A stretch of 64,000 nt of DNA, taken from NCBI GenBank assembly GCA_029864095.1, contig JAOTUB010000002.1:53114-117113 (forward strand), written 5' to 3'. The stretch comes from Gammaproteobacteria bacterium (lineage in GTDB: Bacteria; Pseudomonadota; Gammaproteobacteria; Steroidobacterales; Woeseiaceae). Position numbers and translations under genes: made by a program. The first letter of the stretch is position 1; every line of letters starts with the position of its first letter. Below are positions 48,037 to 57,505 of the stretch, piece after piece. The notes beneath the pieces are model-generated. The model was not told the origin of the DNA. It saw only the letters and a list, made by a program, of their open reading frames with translations, and searched no databases.

Positions 48037-48924
48037 ATGAGCGGGATCTGTGCAGGACGTGTTGTCATTATTACCGGTGCCGGTGGCGGCTTGGGTCGGG
48101 CACATGCGCTGGCATTCGCCGATGCAGGCGCCAATGTCGTCGTCAACGATATCGACCGCGGCGCGGCGGAAAACGTCGTTGCCGAAATTACCGTGGCGGG
48201 CGGCAACGCGATTGCGAATAACAGCGACATCACGGATTACGCATCGTCCGGCGAGGCGGTGGCGCAGGCCATCGACACATTCGGTGACCTGCACGTCGTT
48301 TTGAACAATGCCGGCATCAATCGCGATCGCATGTTCGCGTCGATGACCGAGGACGACTGGGACGCAATCATGGCCGTGCACCTGAAGGGCCATTTCTGCA
48401 TCAGCTCGCACGCCGTGCATCACTGGCGCGCACAATCAAAGGCGGGCCGGGACGTGTGTGCACGAATCATCAACACGACCTCCGGTGCCGGGTTGCAGGG
48501 TTCCATCGGCCAGTCGAACTACGCGGCCGCCAAGGCCGGCATCTGTGCGCTGACCCTGAACCAGGCGGCGGAACTCGGGCGCTACGGTGTCACGGCAAAC
48601 GCGGTGGCGCCTGCGGCGCGCACCGGCATGACAACGGCGGTCGACGCGATGGCCGAACGCATGGCGAGGCCCGACGACGGCAGTTTCGACTACTGGGCAC
48701 CCGACAATGTCTCGCCGCTGCTCGTCTGGCTGGGATCTGAGTCGTCCTCGGGCGTTACCGGACGTGTTTTCGAGGCCGAGGGCGGCAAGATTTCGATCGC
48801 GGACGGCTGGCGCTCGACTGCCGGTGTCGACAAAGGTGCGCGCTGGGACCCGTCGGAAATCGGTGGCGCCGTTGAGGAACTGCTGGCGAAAGAAGTCCCG
48901 GCGCAAAAAGTCTACGGTACCTGA
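48037..48924 (+). CDS. SDR family oxidoreductase
   Basis: VVIITGAGGGLGRAHALAFADAGANVVVNDID, LNNAGINRDRMF, SNYAAAKAGICALTLNQAAEL. Confidence 0.9.
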   Translation: MSGICAGRVVIITGAGGGLGRAHALAFADAGANVVVNDIDRGAAENVVAEITVAGGNAIANNSDITDYASSGEAVAQAIDTFGDLHVVLNNAGINRDRMFASMTEDDWDAIMAVHLKGHFCISSHAVHHWRAQSKAGRDVCARIINTTSGAGLQGSIGQSNYAAAKAGICALTLNQAAELGRYGVTANAVAPAARTGMTTAVDAMAERMARPDDGSFDYWAPDNVSPLLVWLGSESSSGVTGRVFEAEGGKISIADGWRSTAGVDKGARWDPSEIGGAVEELLAKEVPAQKVYGT

Positions 48925-48939
48925 GGTCTCCGTTCCGCG

Positions 48940-50106
48940 ATGGAATTCAGATTCAGCGAAGAGCAGCAAATGATCCGCGACACCGCGGCCTCGTTTCTTG
49001 CAGAAGTGTCGGACAGCCAGGCGGTGCGGCAGGCGATGGCGAATGGTGCTGGTTACGACGAGTCGCTGTGGTCGCGAATCACCGAAGAAATGTTCTGGCA
49101 CGCGGTGCATATTCCGGAAAAATTGGGCGGGCTCGACCTGGGCTATGTCGAACTCGTCGCGATGCTGGAGCAAATGGGCAGGTGCCTCACCTGTTCGCCG
49201 TTTTTCTCCACCGTGTGCCTGGGCGTCAACGCCCTGCGCGTCGCCGGAACGGAGGCGCAGCAGAAAAAGTATCTTGCGCAGATCGCGGGCGAGGGCCGCA
49301 CCGCGACACTCGCCTGGACGGGCAAAGGCCGCCGCTGGGACGCTAAGTCAATCGACACCACGTACACGTTGACGAAAGACGGCGTTTTCCTCGACGGGCG
49401 CTTGCACTATGTGACCGACGGGCATACCGCCGACCTGCTGATTATCGCTGCGCGTGAGAACGGCAGTTCGGGCGAGCAGGGTATTGGCCTGTTCATCGTT
49501 CCCGCGGGCGCCGGCGGCGTCAGCTCCGTAGCGCTCCCGACGATGGACCAGACGCGCAAACAGGCGACAATCTCGTTCGACAAGGTACAGGTCGATGCGG
49601 CCGACATTATGCGCGACGCGGGCGACGCATGGCCGCTGCTTTCACAAGTGCTGGACCTGGCACGGATCGCAACCGCGGCTGATCAAACCGGCGGCGCCGA
49701 GCGGGTCCTGGAGATGACGGTCGACTACATCAAGGAACGCAGGCAGTTCGGGCGACCGGTCGGCAGTTTCCAGGCCATGAAACACAAAGCCGCCGACATG
49801 ATGCTCAGGGCGGAGTCCGCACGTTCGGCGCTGTACTACGCTGCCTGTGTCGCCGACGAATACCTGGCGGGCAGAGGGACGGATGTCATGCTGGCCGAAG
49901 CCGCGAGCATTGCCAAAGCGTATTGTTCTGAGGCTTACTTTTTTAATGCGGGGTGCGCGCTGCAGATGCACGGCGGCATCGGGTTCACCTGGGAACACGA
50001 CTTGCACCTGTACTTCAAGCGTGCAAAGTCCACGCAGCAATACCTCGGTGACGCGAGCTTTCACCGCGAGCGCTTGGCCCGGATGATTCTGGATGCTCCG
50101 ACGTGA
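48940..50106 (+). CDS. acyl-CoA dehydrogenase
   Basis: MEFRFSEEQQMIRDTAASFLAEV, IKERRQFGRPVGSFQAMKHKAADMMLRAESARSALYYA, LQMHGGIGFTWEHDLHLYFKRAK. Confidence 0.88.
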   Translation: MEFRFSEEQQMIRDTAASFLAEVSDSQAVRQAMANGAGYDESLWSRITEEMFWHAVHIPEKLGGLDLGYVELVAMLEQMGRCLTCSPFFSTVCLGVNALRVAGTEAQQKKYLAQIAGEGRTATLAWTGKGRRWDAKSIDTTYTLTKDGVFLDGRLHYVTDGHTADLLIIAARENGSSGEQGIGLFIVPAGAGGVSSVALPTMDQTRKQATISFDKVQVDAADIMRDAGDAWPLLSQVLDLARIATAADQTGGAERVLEMTVDYIKERRQFGRPVGSFQAMKHKAADMMLRAESARSALYYAACVADEYLAGRGTDVMLAEAASIAKAYCSEAYFFNAGCALQMHGGIGFTWEHDLHLYFKRAKSTQQYLGDASFHRERLARMILDAPT

Positions 50107-51302
50107 GGCTGGCGTTCAGCAAAGACGACGAGGCGTTCCGGGAGTCCATCGCGTCCTGGCTGGCCGAAAACCTCTCGGGCAAGTTCGAGAAAATCCGCTT
50201 TCGCGGTGGACCCGGTGACGAGCACATGTACTTCGATGAGCGCCGCGATTGGGAATACCGGCTGGCCGACGGCGGCTGGACCGGTGTCGGCTGGCCGAAA
50301 GAACACGGCGGCCGCGGCCTCTCCATCGAGCAACAGGTGATTTACCACGAGGAATACGCTCGCGCCGGCGGGCCGGGCCGGGTCGGGCATATTGGCGAGG
50401 GCCTGACCGGCCCGATGCTGATCGCATTCGGTAGCGCCGAACAGCAGCAGCGTTTCCTGCCGCAAATTCTTGCGGGCAAGGAACTCTGGTGCCAGGGATA
50501 TTCGGAGCCGGGTGCCGGTTCCGACCTGGCCAACGTCAGGACCAAGGCCGTCTTCGACAGGGACAGCGACCGATGGCTGATCACGGGACAGAAGATCTGG
50601 ACGTCGCTGGCACAGGAATCGGACTGGTGTTTTGTCATCGCGCGCACCGATCCGAATTCGCGTGGCAGCCGGGGACTCGGGTTCTTCCTCGTGCCAATGG
50701 ACCAGCCGGGTGTCGATATCCGGCCGATCCGGCAACTGACCGGCACATCGGAATTCAACGAGGTGTTTTTCGACGCGGCCGCCTGCGACGCCGACTGCAT
50801 CGTCGGCGAGCCCGGAGACGGCTGGAAAGTGGCGATGGGCTTACTCGGATTCGAACGCGGCGTCTCGACGTTGGGGCAGCAGATGCTGTTCCAGAATGAA
50901 TTTAATGAAATAGTAGCCATTGCTGAAGAAAACGGTGCGGCAAGCGACCCGACGATACGACAGCGCATCGCCGATGCGCACATCGGGCTCAGGATCATGC
51001 GTTATAACTCGATGCGGACACTGTCCGGCGATGTTGGTGACGGGTCTCTCGAAAAGTCTGCGATGATCTACAAACTCTATTGGTCGACCTGGCACCGGAA
51101 CCTCGGCAACCTGGCCATGGACGTGCTCGGGCCGGAAGCAGAGATCGCAGAGACCGCACCCTACGACCTCACCCGCCTGCAGTCCCTGTTCCTGTTCACA
51201 CGCGCCGACACGATTTATGGCGGCACCAACCAGATTCAACGCAACATTATCGCCGAACGTGCGCTCGGGCTGCCACGAGAGCCGCGACCGGCAACCGACT
51301 GA
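50103..51302 (+). CDS. acyl-CoA dehydrogenase (partner of the preceding gene, GTG start)
   Basis: WCQGYSEPGAGSDLANVRTKAVF, ITGQKIWTSLAQESDWCFVIARTD, YGGTNQIQRNIIAERALGLPREP. Confidence 0.88.
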   Translation: MRLAFSKDDEAFRESIASWLAENLSGKFEKIRFRGGPGDEHMYFDERRDWEYRLADGGWTGVGWPKEHGGRGLSIEQQVIYHEEYARAGGPGRVGHIGEGLTGPMLIAFGSAEQQQRFLPQILAGKELWCQGYSEPGAGSDLANVRTKAVFDRDSDRWLITGQKIWTSLAQESDWCFVIARTDPNSRGSRGLGFFLVPMDQPGVDIRPIRQLTGTSEFNEVFFDAAACDADCIVGEPGDGWKVAMGLLGFERGVSTLGQQMLFQNEFNEIVAIAEENGAASDPTIRQRIADAHIGLRIMRYNSMRTLSGDVGDGSLEKSAMIYKLYWSTWHRNLGNLAMDVLGPEAEIAETAPYDLTRLQSLFLFTRADTIYGGTNQIQRNIIAERALGLPREPRPATD

Positions 51303-51311
51303 GGCCTGACC

Positions 51312-52103
51312 ATGGCATTGAAAGATCCGCCACCCTACGTTCCCGGGCATCGGCTGCTCGATGGAAAATCGGTACTCATCACCGCGGCCGCGGGCGCGGG
51401 AATCGGCTTTGCCACCGCGAAAAAAGCGGTCGAGGAAGGTTGCAGCGGGATTTATATCAGTGATGTTCATGAGAAGCGCCTGGAGAAATCGATCGCGGCA
51501 CTCAAGGAGCTGCATCCGGACGGCAACGTGTTCGGCCGACTGTGCGATGTTTCTTCTGAATCCGACGTTCAGGCGCTGGTCGACGATGCCGAAGAAAAAC
51601 TCGGCGGTGTCGATATCCTGATCAACAATGCCGGGCTCGGCGGCACGCGGCTGCTGGTCGATATGCCAGACGACGAGTGGCACCGCGTCATCGACATCAC
51701 GCTCACCGGGACGATGCGCATGACACGCGCGATGCTCAGGTGCATGCAGCCGAGGGGCGCCGGTGTCATCGTCAATAACGCATCCGTGCTCGGGTGGCGC
51801 GCGCAAAAGGAGCAGACGCACTACGCGGCGGCGAAAGCGGGCGTCATGGCCCTGACCCGCTGCGCAGCGCTCGAGGCCGCCGACTACGGTGTTCGCATCA
51901 ACGCGGTCGCACCGAGTATCGCGTTTCACGAATTCCTGAAGAAGACGACACCGATGGAACTGCTCGAAGATCTGGCGTCCCGAGAGGCGTTCGGCCGGGC
52001 TGCCGAAGTCTGGGAGGTCGCCAATGTCATGATGCTCCTGGCGTCGGACTACAGTTCCTACATGACCGGCGAGGTCGTTTCGGTCTCGTCGCAACGATCC
52101 TAG
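51312..52103 (+). CDS. SDR family oxidoreductase
   Basis: VLITAAAGAGIGFATAKKAVEEGCSGIYISDVHEKRL, INNAGLGGTRLLVD, THYAAAKAGVMALTRCAALEA. Confidence 0.88.
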   Translation: MALKDPPPYVPGHRLLDGKSVLITAAAGAGIGFATAKKAVEEGCSGIYISDVHEKRLEKSIAALKELHPDGNVFGRLCDVSSESDVQALVDDAEEKLGGVDILINNAGLGGTRLLVDMPDDEWHRVIDITLTGTMRMTRAMLRCMQPRGAGVIVNNASVLGWRAQKEQTHYAAAKAGVMALTRCAALEAADYGVRINAVAPSIAFHEFLKKTTPMELLEDLASREAFGRAAEVWEVANVMMLLASDYSSYMTGEVVSVSSQRS

Positions 52104-52132
52104 GTTCGCGGGCAACGAGGGCTTTGACGTCG

Positions 52133-52594
52133 ATGACCAGAATATTCGAACATCCCAGGGAATTGCTGCAAGCCGAGGGCGAGATGCTCGGTTCGACGGA
52201 GTGGATGAGCGTCGAGCAGCAGCGTATCAACCAGTTTGCCGATGCCACCGACGATCATCAGTGGATACACGTGGATCCCGACAAGGCCGCAAGCGGCCCG
52301 TTTGGCGCCTGTATTGCGCACGGATTCCTGACGCTGTCGCTGGTCAACAAGTTCCTGCCGATGCTGGTCGAGGTTCGCAATACAACGATGGGCATCAACT
52401 ACGGTTGCGACAAGGTTCGATTCCCGAACACGGTCAGGGTGAATCAGCGAATTCGCGGCAGCGGCGAGATCCTTGCAGTCGAGGAGAAGCCGGGCGCCGT
52501 GCAGGCGATTGTTCGGGTCAACGTCGAGGTCGAGGGCGAAGAGCGTCCGGCCTGTGTTGCCGAGACGATCTCACGATTCTATTTTTCGGACTGA
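52133..52594 (+). CDS. MaoC family dehydratase
   Basis: INQFADATDDHQWIHVDPDKAASGPFGACIAHGFLTLSLVNKFLP. Start set to MTRIFEHPREL, not the ORF-track start. Confidence 0.87.
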   Translation: MTRIFEHPRELLQAEGEMLGSTEWMSVEQQRINQFADATDDHQWIHVDPDKAASGPFGACIAHGFLTLSLVNKFLPMLVEVRNTTMGINYGCDKVRFPNTVRVNQRIRGSGEILAVEEKPGAVQAIVRVNVEVEGEERPACVAETISRFYFSD

Positions 52595-52615
52595 GTCCGG
52601 GACAGGGAGAGCTTC

Positions 52616-53818
52616 ATGACCGATGCCGTCATCGTATCAACCGCACGCACACCGATAGGCAAGGCCTATCGCGGGGCATTCAACGACACTGAGGCACCGG
52701 TGCTCGGTGCCCATGTCGTGCGGCACGCCGTCGAGAGAGCTGGCGTCGATCCGGCCGAGGTCGACGACGTGATACTCGGGCTCGCGGCGCCGCAGGGCAC
52801 GCAGGGCTATAACATCGGCCGACTGAGCGCGGTCGCGGCGGGCCTGCCCGACACGGTCCCGGGCATGCAGATCGATCGCATGTGCTCCTCCGGCATGATA
52901 GCGATCGGGCTCGCGGCCAAGGCCGTCATGGCGGGCGAGCAGGCCGTCGTCGTCGCCGGCGGCCTCGAATCGATTTCGCTGACCCAGAACAAGCACAAGA
53001 ATGCTCACCGGGCCATCTCGAAAGCGGTCCTGGAAGAATCGCCGCACATGTACATGCCGATGATCGAAACGGCTGAAATCGTGGCCGAACGTTACGGCAT
53101 CAGCCGCGAGTCACAGGACGAATACGCGCTGCAGTCCCAGCAACGTACGGCGGCAGCGCAGCAAGCGGGCCGCTTCGACGACGAGATCGTGCCCCTGGAT
53201 TCGGTCAAGTCCGTGTTCGACAAGGCAACAAAAGAAGTCTCGTACGAAAAAGTGACGCTCGATCGCGACGAAGGCAACCGCCCGGACACGAAACTCGAGG
53301 GGCTCGCGAGCCTCGATCCCGTCTTTGCGGACGGTGCCGTCGTCAAGACCGGCAAGTTTGTGACAGCAGGCAATGCCTCACAGCTGTCCGACGGCGCATC
53401 GGCTTGTGTGGTCATGGATTCGGGCGAAGCCGGCAAGCGTGGGCTGGAGCCGCTCGGCATCTACCGTGGTATTGCGGTCGCCGGCTGTGCTCCCGAGGAA
53501 ATGGGAATCGGGCCGGTGTTCGCAGTACCCGGTCTGTTGAAGAAGCATGGACTGGGCGTAGACGATATCGACCTGTGGGAATTGAACGAAGCGTTCGCCT
53601 GCCAGGTGATCTATTGCCGCGACAAGCTCGGGATCGACAACGAAAAGCTCAATGTCAACGGCGGTGCAATCTCGATAGGTCATCCGTTCGGCATGTCGGG
53701 TTCGCGGATGGTCGGACATGCATTGCTCGAAGGCAGGCGGCGCGGCGCCCGCTACGTCGTGTGCACGATGTGCGTTGGCGGCGGCATGGGAGCCGCCGGA
53801 CTGTTCGAGGTGAACTAG
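52616..53818 (+). CDS. acetyl-CoA C-acyltransferase (thiolase; FadA5-like)
   Basis: [95 protein letters not shown]. Confidence 0.9.
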   Translation: MTDAVIVSTARTPIGKAYRGAFNDTEAPVLGAHVVRHAVERAGVDPAEVDDVILGLAAPQGTQGYNIGRLSAVAAGLPDTVPGMQIDRMCSSGMIAIGLAAKAVMAGEQAVVVAGGLESISLTQNKHKNAHRAISKAVLEESPHMYMPMIETAEIVAERYGISRESQDEYALQSQQRTAAAQQAGRFDDEIVPLDSVKSVFDKATKEVSYEKVTLDRDEGNRPDTKLEGLASLDPVFADGAVVKTGKFVTAGNASQLSDGASACVVMDSGEAGKRGLEPLGIYRGIAVAGCAPEEMGIGPVFAVPGLLKKHGLGVDDIDLWELNEAFACQVIYCRDKLGIDNEKLNVNGGAISIGHPFGMSGSRMVGHALLEGRRRGARYVVCTMCVGGGMGAAGLFEVN

Positions 53819-53836
53819 GGCCTGCTAACGCGTGAA

Positions 53837-55312
53837 TTAATCAGAGTCTCCCTGGGCGGCACTGGCGGCTGCCGTGCACAGGCTCTCAAAAGCATCGAGC
53901 AGGCACTGCCGGTAGAACTCCGGGTCCGGCAACATGCTGGCGCAACTGGTAAACGTGATCGCCATGGAACCGCCGACACTGGTCACGGCGTGAAACAGGC
54001 CTACCTGGTCGATCAGCGGCCCGAGGCCGAGCACGAGACGCAGTCGCGCACCACGCAGGAACAGGTCGACCGGAGGGCCCGGCACGTTCGAGACCACCGT
54101 GTGCAACGGTGTCGGCACACGATCGCTTACTTTTTCGGCCGTCAGAGCGCGTATGCCGAGCGCCAGCCAGCCCGGCGAGAGGCTGTCGGCGATGTCGGAC
54201 ATTGAATGGACTCCGGCCGTTTTCGCAAATCGCTTGGACGATTGTGAGCCGGTGTGGACGGCCGCGAGCCTGGCCACTGGGTCTGCGATATCCGTGCGCA
54301 GCGGGATTCGCATCATACTGACGGCATTGCCGGTCGAGGCTGAATCTGCGCTGTCGCGGGTGTTGATCGGGGCGCCGGCGACCATGGACTCCTCGGGCAA
54401 TTCGTCCTTAGCCGCAAGATAGCGCCGTAATCCACCTCCCACGATACTGACGACGACGTCATTGACCGTGGCCCCGTCGACACACTTGCGGAGTTTCCGG
54501 ATCTGGTCCAGGTCGATTCGGAGTGCATTCGTGACGCGTTCTGCGGAGACGCGCTGATTGAACCGCGTCTTGAACTTTTGGCGCAGCGCCAGGCCACCAA
54601 CGCTTTTCTTGCTGGCCTTGCGGATCGCGGGCATGAGTTTGCTGACCGATTGCATGAGCTCGGTCGGCCGCGTGAAACTGTTCAGGTACGAACGCCACAT
54701 CAGGCCCATCTTTCCCGGCGCTTTCTCGGGCTGCCAGTCGTCAGCGGCGTCGTTCGACGTGTCGTCAGGCCGCAATGAATGCATTGCGCCGATAATCTCG
54801 GATGCGGATACGCCGTCTATCGCCGCGTGATGAACTTTCAATACGATCGCGAAACTTCCAGGCGCAAGGTCTTCGACGTTATCCAGACCACTGACGACAT
54901 TCGCCGACCAGAGCGGCCGGCTGCGGTCCAGTGCTATGCCATGCAGTTCGGAGACCCGTTTCCAGAAATCCCGGGTGGTGCCCGGTGCAGCCAGTTCGTC
55001 GTGGACAACGTGTTGACCCAGGTCGAAGTCTTCATCTTCGATCCAGTAAGGCTTGTCCGCCCCGAATGGCGCATTCAGGAGCTTGCGTCGAAATATCCGG
55101 GACTTCGTCAGGCAGTTTTCGAAGTGCCGATAAACCGCGTCAAAATCAAACTGCCCCGCGGATGATGTTGGCGGGTTGTAGACCAGGACCGCCGTCACAT
55201 GCATGGGAGTGCGGTCGGACTCCGCCTGCAAGAACAGGTTGTCCAGTCCACCCAGTTGTTCCAAGGCTGATTCTCCGTTGATGCTTGCCGGCAGAACGCA
55301 GTTTGCGCCCAT
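53837..55312 (-). CDS. wax ester synthase / diacylglycerol acyltransferase (WS/DGAT), second copy
   Basis: VLKVHHAAIDGVSASEIIGAMHSL (HHxxxDG), NAVSMMRIPLRTDIADPVARL, TVVSNVPGPPVDLFLRGARL. Confidence 0.9.
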   Translation of the reverse strand: MGANCVLPASINGESALEQLGGLDNLFLQAESDRTPMHVTAVLVYNPPTSSAGQFDFDAVYRHFENCLTKSRIFRRKLLNAPFGADKPYWIEDEDFDLGQHVVHDELAAPGTTRDFWKRVSELHGIALDRSRPLWSANVVSGLDNVEDLAPGSFAIVLKVHHAAIDGVSASEIIGAMHSLRPDDTSNDAADDWQPEKAPGKMGLMWRSYLNSFTRPTELMQSVSKLMPAIRKASKKSVGGLALRQKFKTRFNQRVSAERVTNALRIDLDQIRKLRKCVDGATVNDVVVSIVGGGLRRYLAAKDELPEESMVAGAPINTRDSADSASTGNAVSMMRIPLRTDIADPVARLAAVHTGSQSSKRFAKTAGVHSMSDIADSLSPGWLALGIRALTAEKVSDRVPTPLHTVVSNVPGPPVDLFLRGARLRLVLGLGPLIDQVGLFHAVTSVGGSMAITFTSCASMLPDPEFYRQCLLDAFESLCTAAASAAQGDSD

Positions 55313-55378
55313 TTAAAACTAGCATATCTTGCACTCGCGAGATACCGTAGGATACCTGCAGTCCGGGAGAATCGATGC

Positions 55379-55843
55379 ATGGCTGGTGTCCGAACCCTCA
55401 AGAAGCACGCGAATCGCCGCTTCTACGATACGAAACTGAAGAAATATGTGTCGACCGCTGAGATTCACGACCTGATACTCGCCGGCACCGACGTCCAGAT
55501 CCTCGATTCCGGGTCCGGCGATGACATCACGCGCCCGGTCCTGCTGCAGATCATGGCGGACTGTGAACAGAGCGAGCGGCCGATGTTGTCACCGGCATTG
55601 CTGATGACACTGATCCGGCAATACGGACACCCGATGCAGGATTTCGTCGGGCCGTACCTTGAAAACAGCCTGGTATTTTACATGCGCCAGGAGGCCCGGC
55701 TGCGCAAGCAGATGTCGGGCCTGTTCGAATCACGCCAATCGAAGAAGGGCAAATCGGGCAAGTTCAGCAAGGAGGCTTTCGCTGCATTGCGCGAGAACCT
55801 GTTGAAAGTTCTCGCGTCCGGTCAGCAAGACCCGGACCCTTAG
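55379..55843 (+). CDS. phaR: polyhydroxyalkanoate synthesis repressor PhaR-like
   Basis: RTLKKHANRRFYDTKLKKYVSTAEIHDLILAGTDVQILDSGSGDDITRPVLLQIM N-terminal PhaR DNA-binding signature. Confidence 0.86.
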   Translation: MAGVRTLKKHANRRFYDTKLKKYVSTAEIHDLILAGTDVQILDSGSGDDITRPVLLQIMADCEQSERPMLSPALLMTLIRQYGHPMQDFVGPYLENSLVFYMRQEARLRKQMSGLFESRQSKKGKSGKFSKEAFAALRENLLKVLASGQQDPDP

Positions 55844-55956
55844 CGCACGCCCGGCCGCTCGTCCAGCGTCGAGAGATCGACGGGCTTTAGTCTGTTGGCG
55901 GCCAATAACTGCCTTGCCGGCGTGGCTCGCCATACAATGGAGCACCCTATCGCCAG

Positions 55957-55968
55957 ATTGTTAACAAT
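55957..55968. promoter_or_regulatory. Palindrome ATTGTTAACAAT upstream of the GntR gene; candidate GntR operator 1
   Basis: Perfect 12-bp palindrome read directly; TTGTTAACA recurs at 56020. Confidence 0.6.
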
Positions 55969-56018
55969 TCTATTGAAAAATTGGCAAAAGTAGGGAATAA
56001 TGCGCGAGGATCGACTAA

Positions 56019-56028
56019 ATTGTTAACA
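56019..56028. promoter_or_regulatory. ATTGTTAACA, second candidate GntR operator
   Basis: Shares ATTGTTAACA with 55957-55968; centre-to-centre distance 62 bp; immediately upstream of the GntR TTG start. Confidence 0.55.
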
Positions 56029-56030
56029 GA

Positions 56031-56759
56031 TTGGGCGCTACCTTGGCATCGATACCAATACCCTCGACGGTTCAAACGCTTGCTGATCAGGTCTTCGAAG
56101 CGCTGCAAAGCGCAATCATCACGGGCGATCTGAAGCCGGGCGAAAAGCTGCGCGAGCCGGAACTGGCGCGACGATTCGGGACTAGCCGCGGGCCGCTCCG
56201 TGATGCATTGCGCCGCCTCGAGGGGCGTCATCTCGTCACCAACACACCGAACACGGGCGCCCGGGTCGTATCGCTGTCTCACGGCCAGCTACTGGACCTG
56301 TACCACGTACGCGAGGCGCTCGAAGGCATGACCTGCCGGCTAGCGGCCGAGCACATGACGGACTCCGAGGTCGATGAGCTGGCCTCTTTGTTGGATCGAC
56401 ACGAATCCGAGATTCAACGCAAGGAGGGCGCCGAATATTTTCAGCAGGAAGGTGACCTGGATTTTCATTTTCGCATCGCCAACGGTTGCAAGAACGATCT
56501 GCTGCGATCGGCACTGTGTGAAGATCATTACCAGCTCATGAGACTTTATCGTTACAAGTTTTCGAGCCGGTTGGGACGGCCGCGGCGGGCGTTGGAGGAG
56601 CATCGGATGATCCTTGGAGCGATACGTGATCGGGACGGTGAACTGGCTGAACTGCTCATGCGGCGGCATATTCGCAACGCAAGAAAGATGTTTGAGAAAA
56701 ACCTGGAAGGCGACCTGGCGAAGCAGGACGCGACCAAACAAGATTCGGTGAACAAATGA
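56031..56759 (+). CDS. GntR/FadR family transcriptional regulator
   Basis: LADQVFEALQSAIITGDLKPGEKLREPELARRFGTSRGPLRDALRRLEGRHLV wHTH; FCD-like C-terminal domain. TTG start (56031 or 56043). Confidence 0.87.
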   Translation: MGATLASIPIPSTVQTLADQVFEALQSAIITGDLKPGEKLREPELARRFGTSRGPLRDALRRLEGRHLVTNTPNTGARVVSLSHGQLLDLYHVREALEGMTCRLAAEHMTDSEVDELASLLDRHESEIQRKEGAEYFQQEGDLDFHFRIANGCKNDLLRSALCEDHYQLMRLYRYKFSSRLGRPRRALEEHRMILGAIRDRDGELAELLMRRHIRNARKMFEKNLEGDLAKQDATKQDSVNK

Positions 56760-57505
56760 AGAAAATCCTCGTTGGACTGAAACGCGCGGTCGATTACAAC
56801 ATACGGGTTCGTGTCAATTCAGGGGGCACCGGCGTGGAAACGGACGGTGTCAAGATGAGCATCAACCCGTTCGATGAAATTGCGCTCGAAGAAGCGCTGC
56901 GGCTGAAGGAAGCCGGACACGCCGGAGAAGTTATCGTCGTGTCCGTCGGCGCACCGGAGGCCCAGCAACAGCTTCGAACGGGATTGGCCATGGGCGCCGA
57001 TCGCGCGATCCTGGTAACGACCAGTGACCCTTTGTCGCCACGAATCGTCGCCAAGACTTTACTGGCGCTGGTCAATCGGGAATCCATAGAACTTGTCATC
57101 GTCGGCAAGCAGACGATTGACGGAGACAACAATCAGACCGGGCAAATGTTGGCAGCGCTGTGGGATCGGCCACAGGCAACGTTCGCGTCAAAGTTGGAAA
57201 TCGACGGTGATTCCCTTCAGGTGACACGCGAGGTCGACGCCGGCCTCGAAGTGCTCGACGTCGACCTTCCCGCGGTAGTCACAGCCGACCTGCGATTGAA
57301 CGAACCGCGGTATGTGAAACTGCCGGACATCATGAAAGCGAAGAAAAAGCCGTTGGAAGAGATTGCGTTGTCGGATCTCGGCGTGGCTGCCGAAGCCGGA
57401 GTCAAAACGACCAAATATGCACCGCCGCAGTCCCGAAGCAAGGGCGTCATGGTCGACGACGTCGACGGACTTGTCAGCGCACTGACGGACAAGGGGTTGC
57501 TCTGA
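56756..57505 (+). CDS. etfB: electron transfer flavoprotein beta subunit
   Basis: KKILVGLKRAVDYNIRVRVNSGGTGVETDGVKMSINPFDEIALEEALRLKE, VGKQTIDGDNNQTGQMLAALWDRPQATFASK. Confidence 0.95.
   Translation: MKKILVGLKRAVDYNIRVRVNSGGTGVETDGVKMSINPFDEIALEEALRLKEAGHAGEVIVVSVGAPEAQQQLRTGLAMGADRAILVTTSDPLSPRIVAKTLLALVNRESIELVIVGKQTIDGDNNQTGQMLAALWDRPQATFASKLEIDGDSLQVTREVDAGLEVLDVDLPAVVTADLRLNEPRYVKLPDIMKAKKKPLEEIALSDLGVAAEAGVKTTKYAPPQSRSKGVMVDDVDGLVSALTDKGLL

Noticed and set aside
51794-52132. N-terminal extension of the MaoC ORF in the track
   Set aside because: Overlaps the SDR gene in another frame; MaoC similarity begins after the ATG at 52133.
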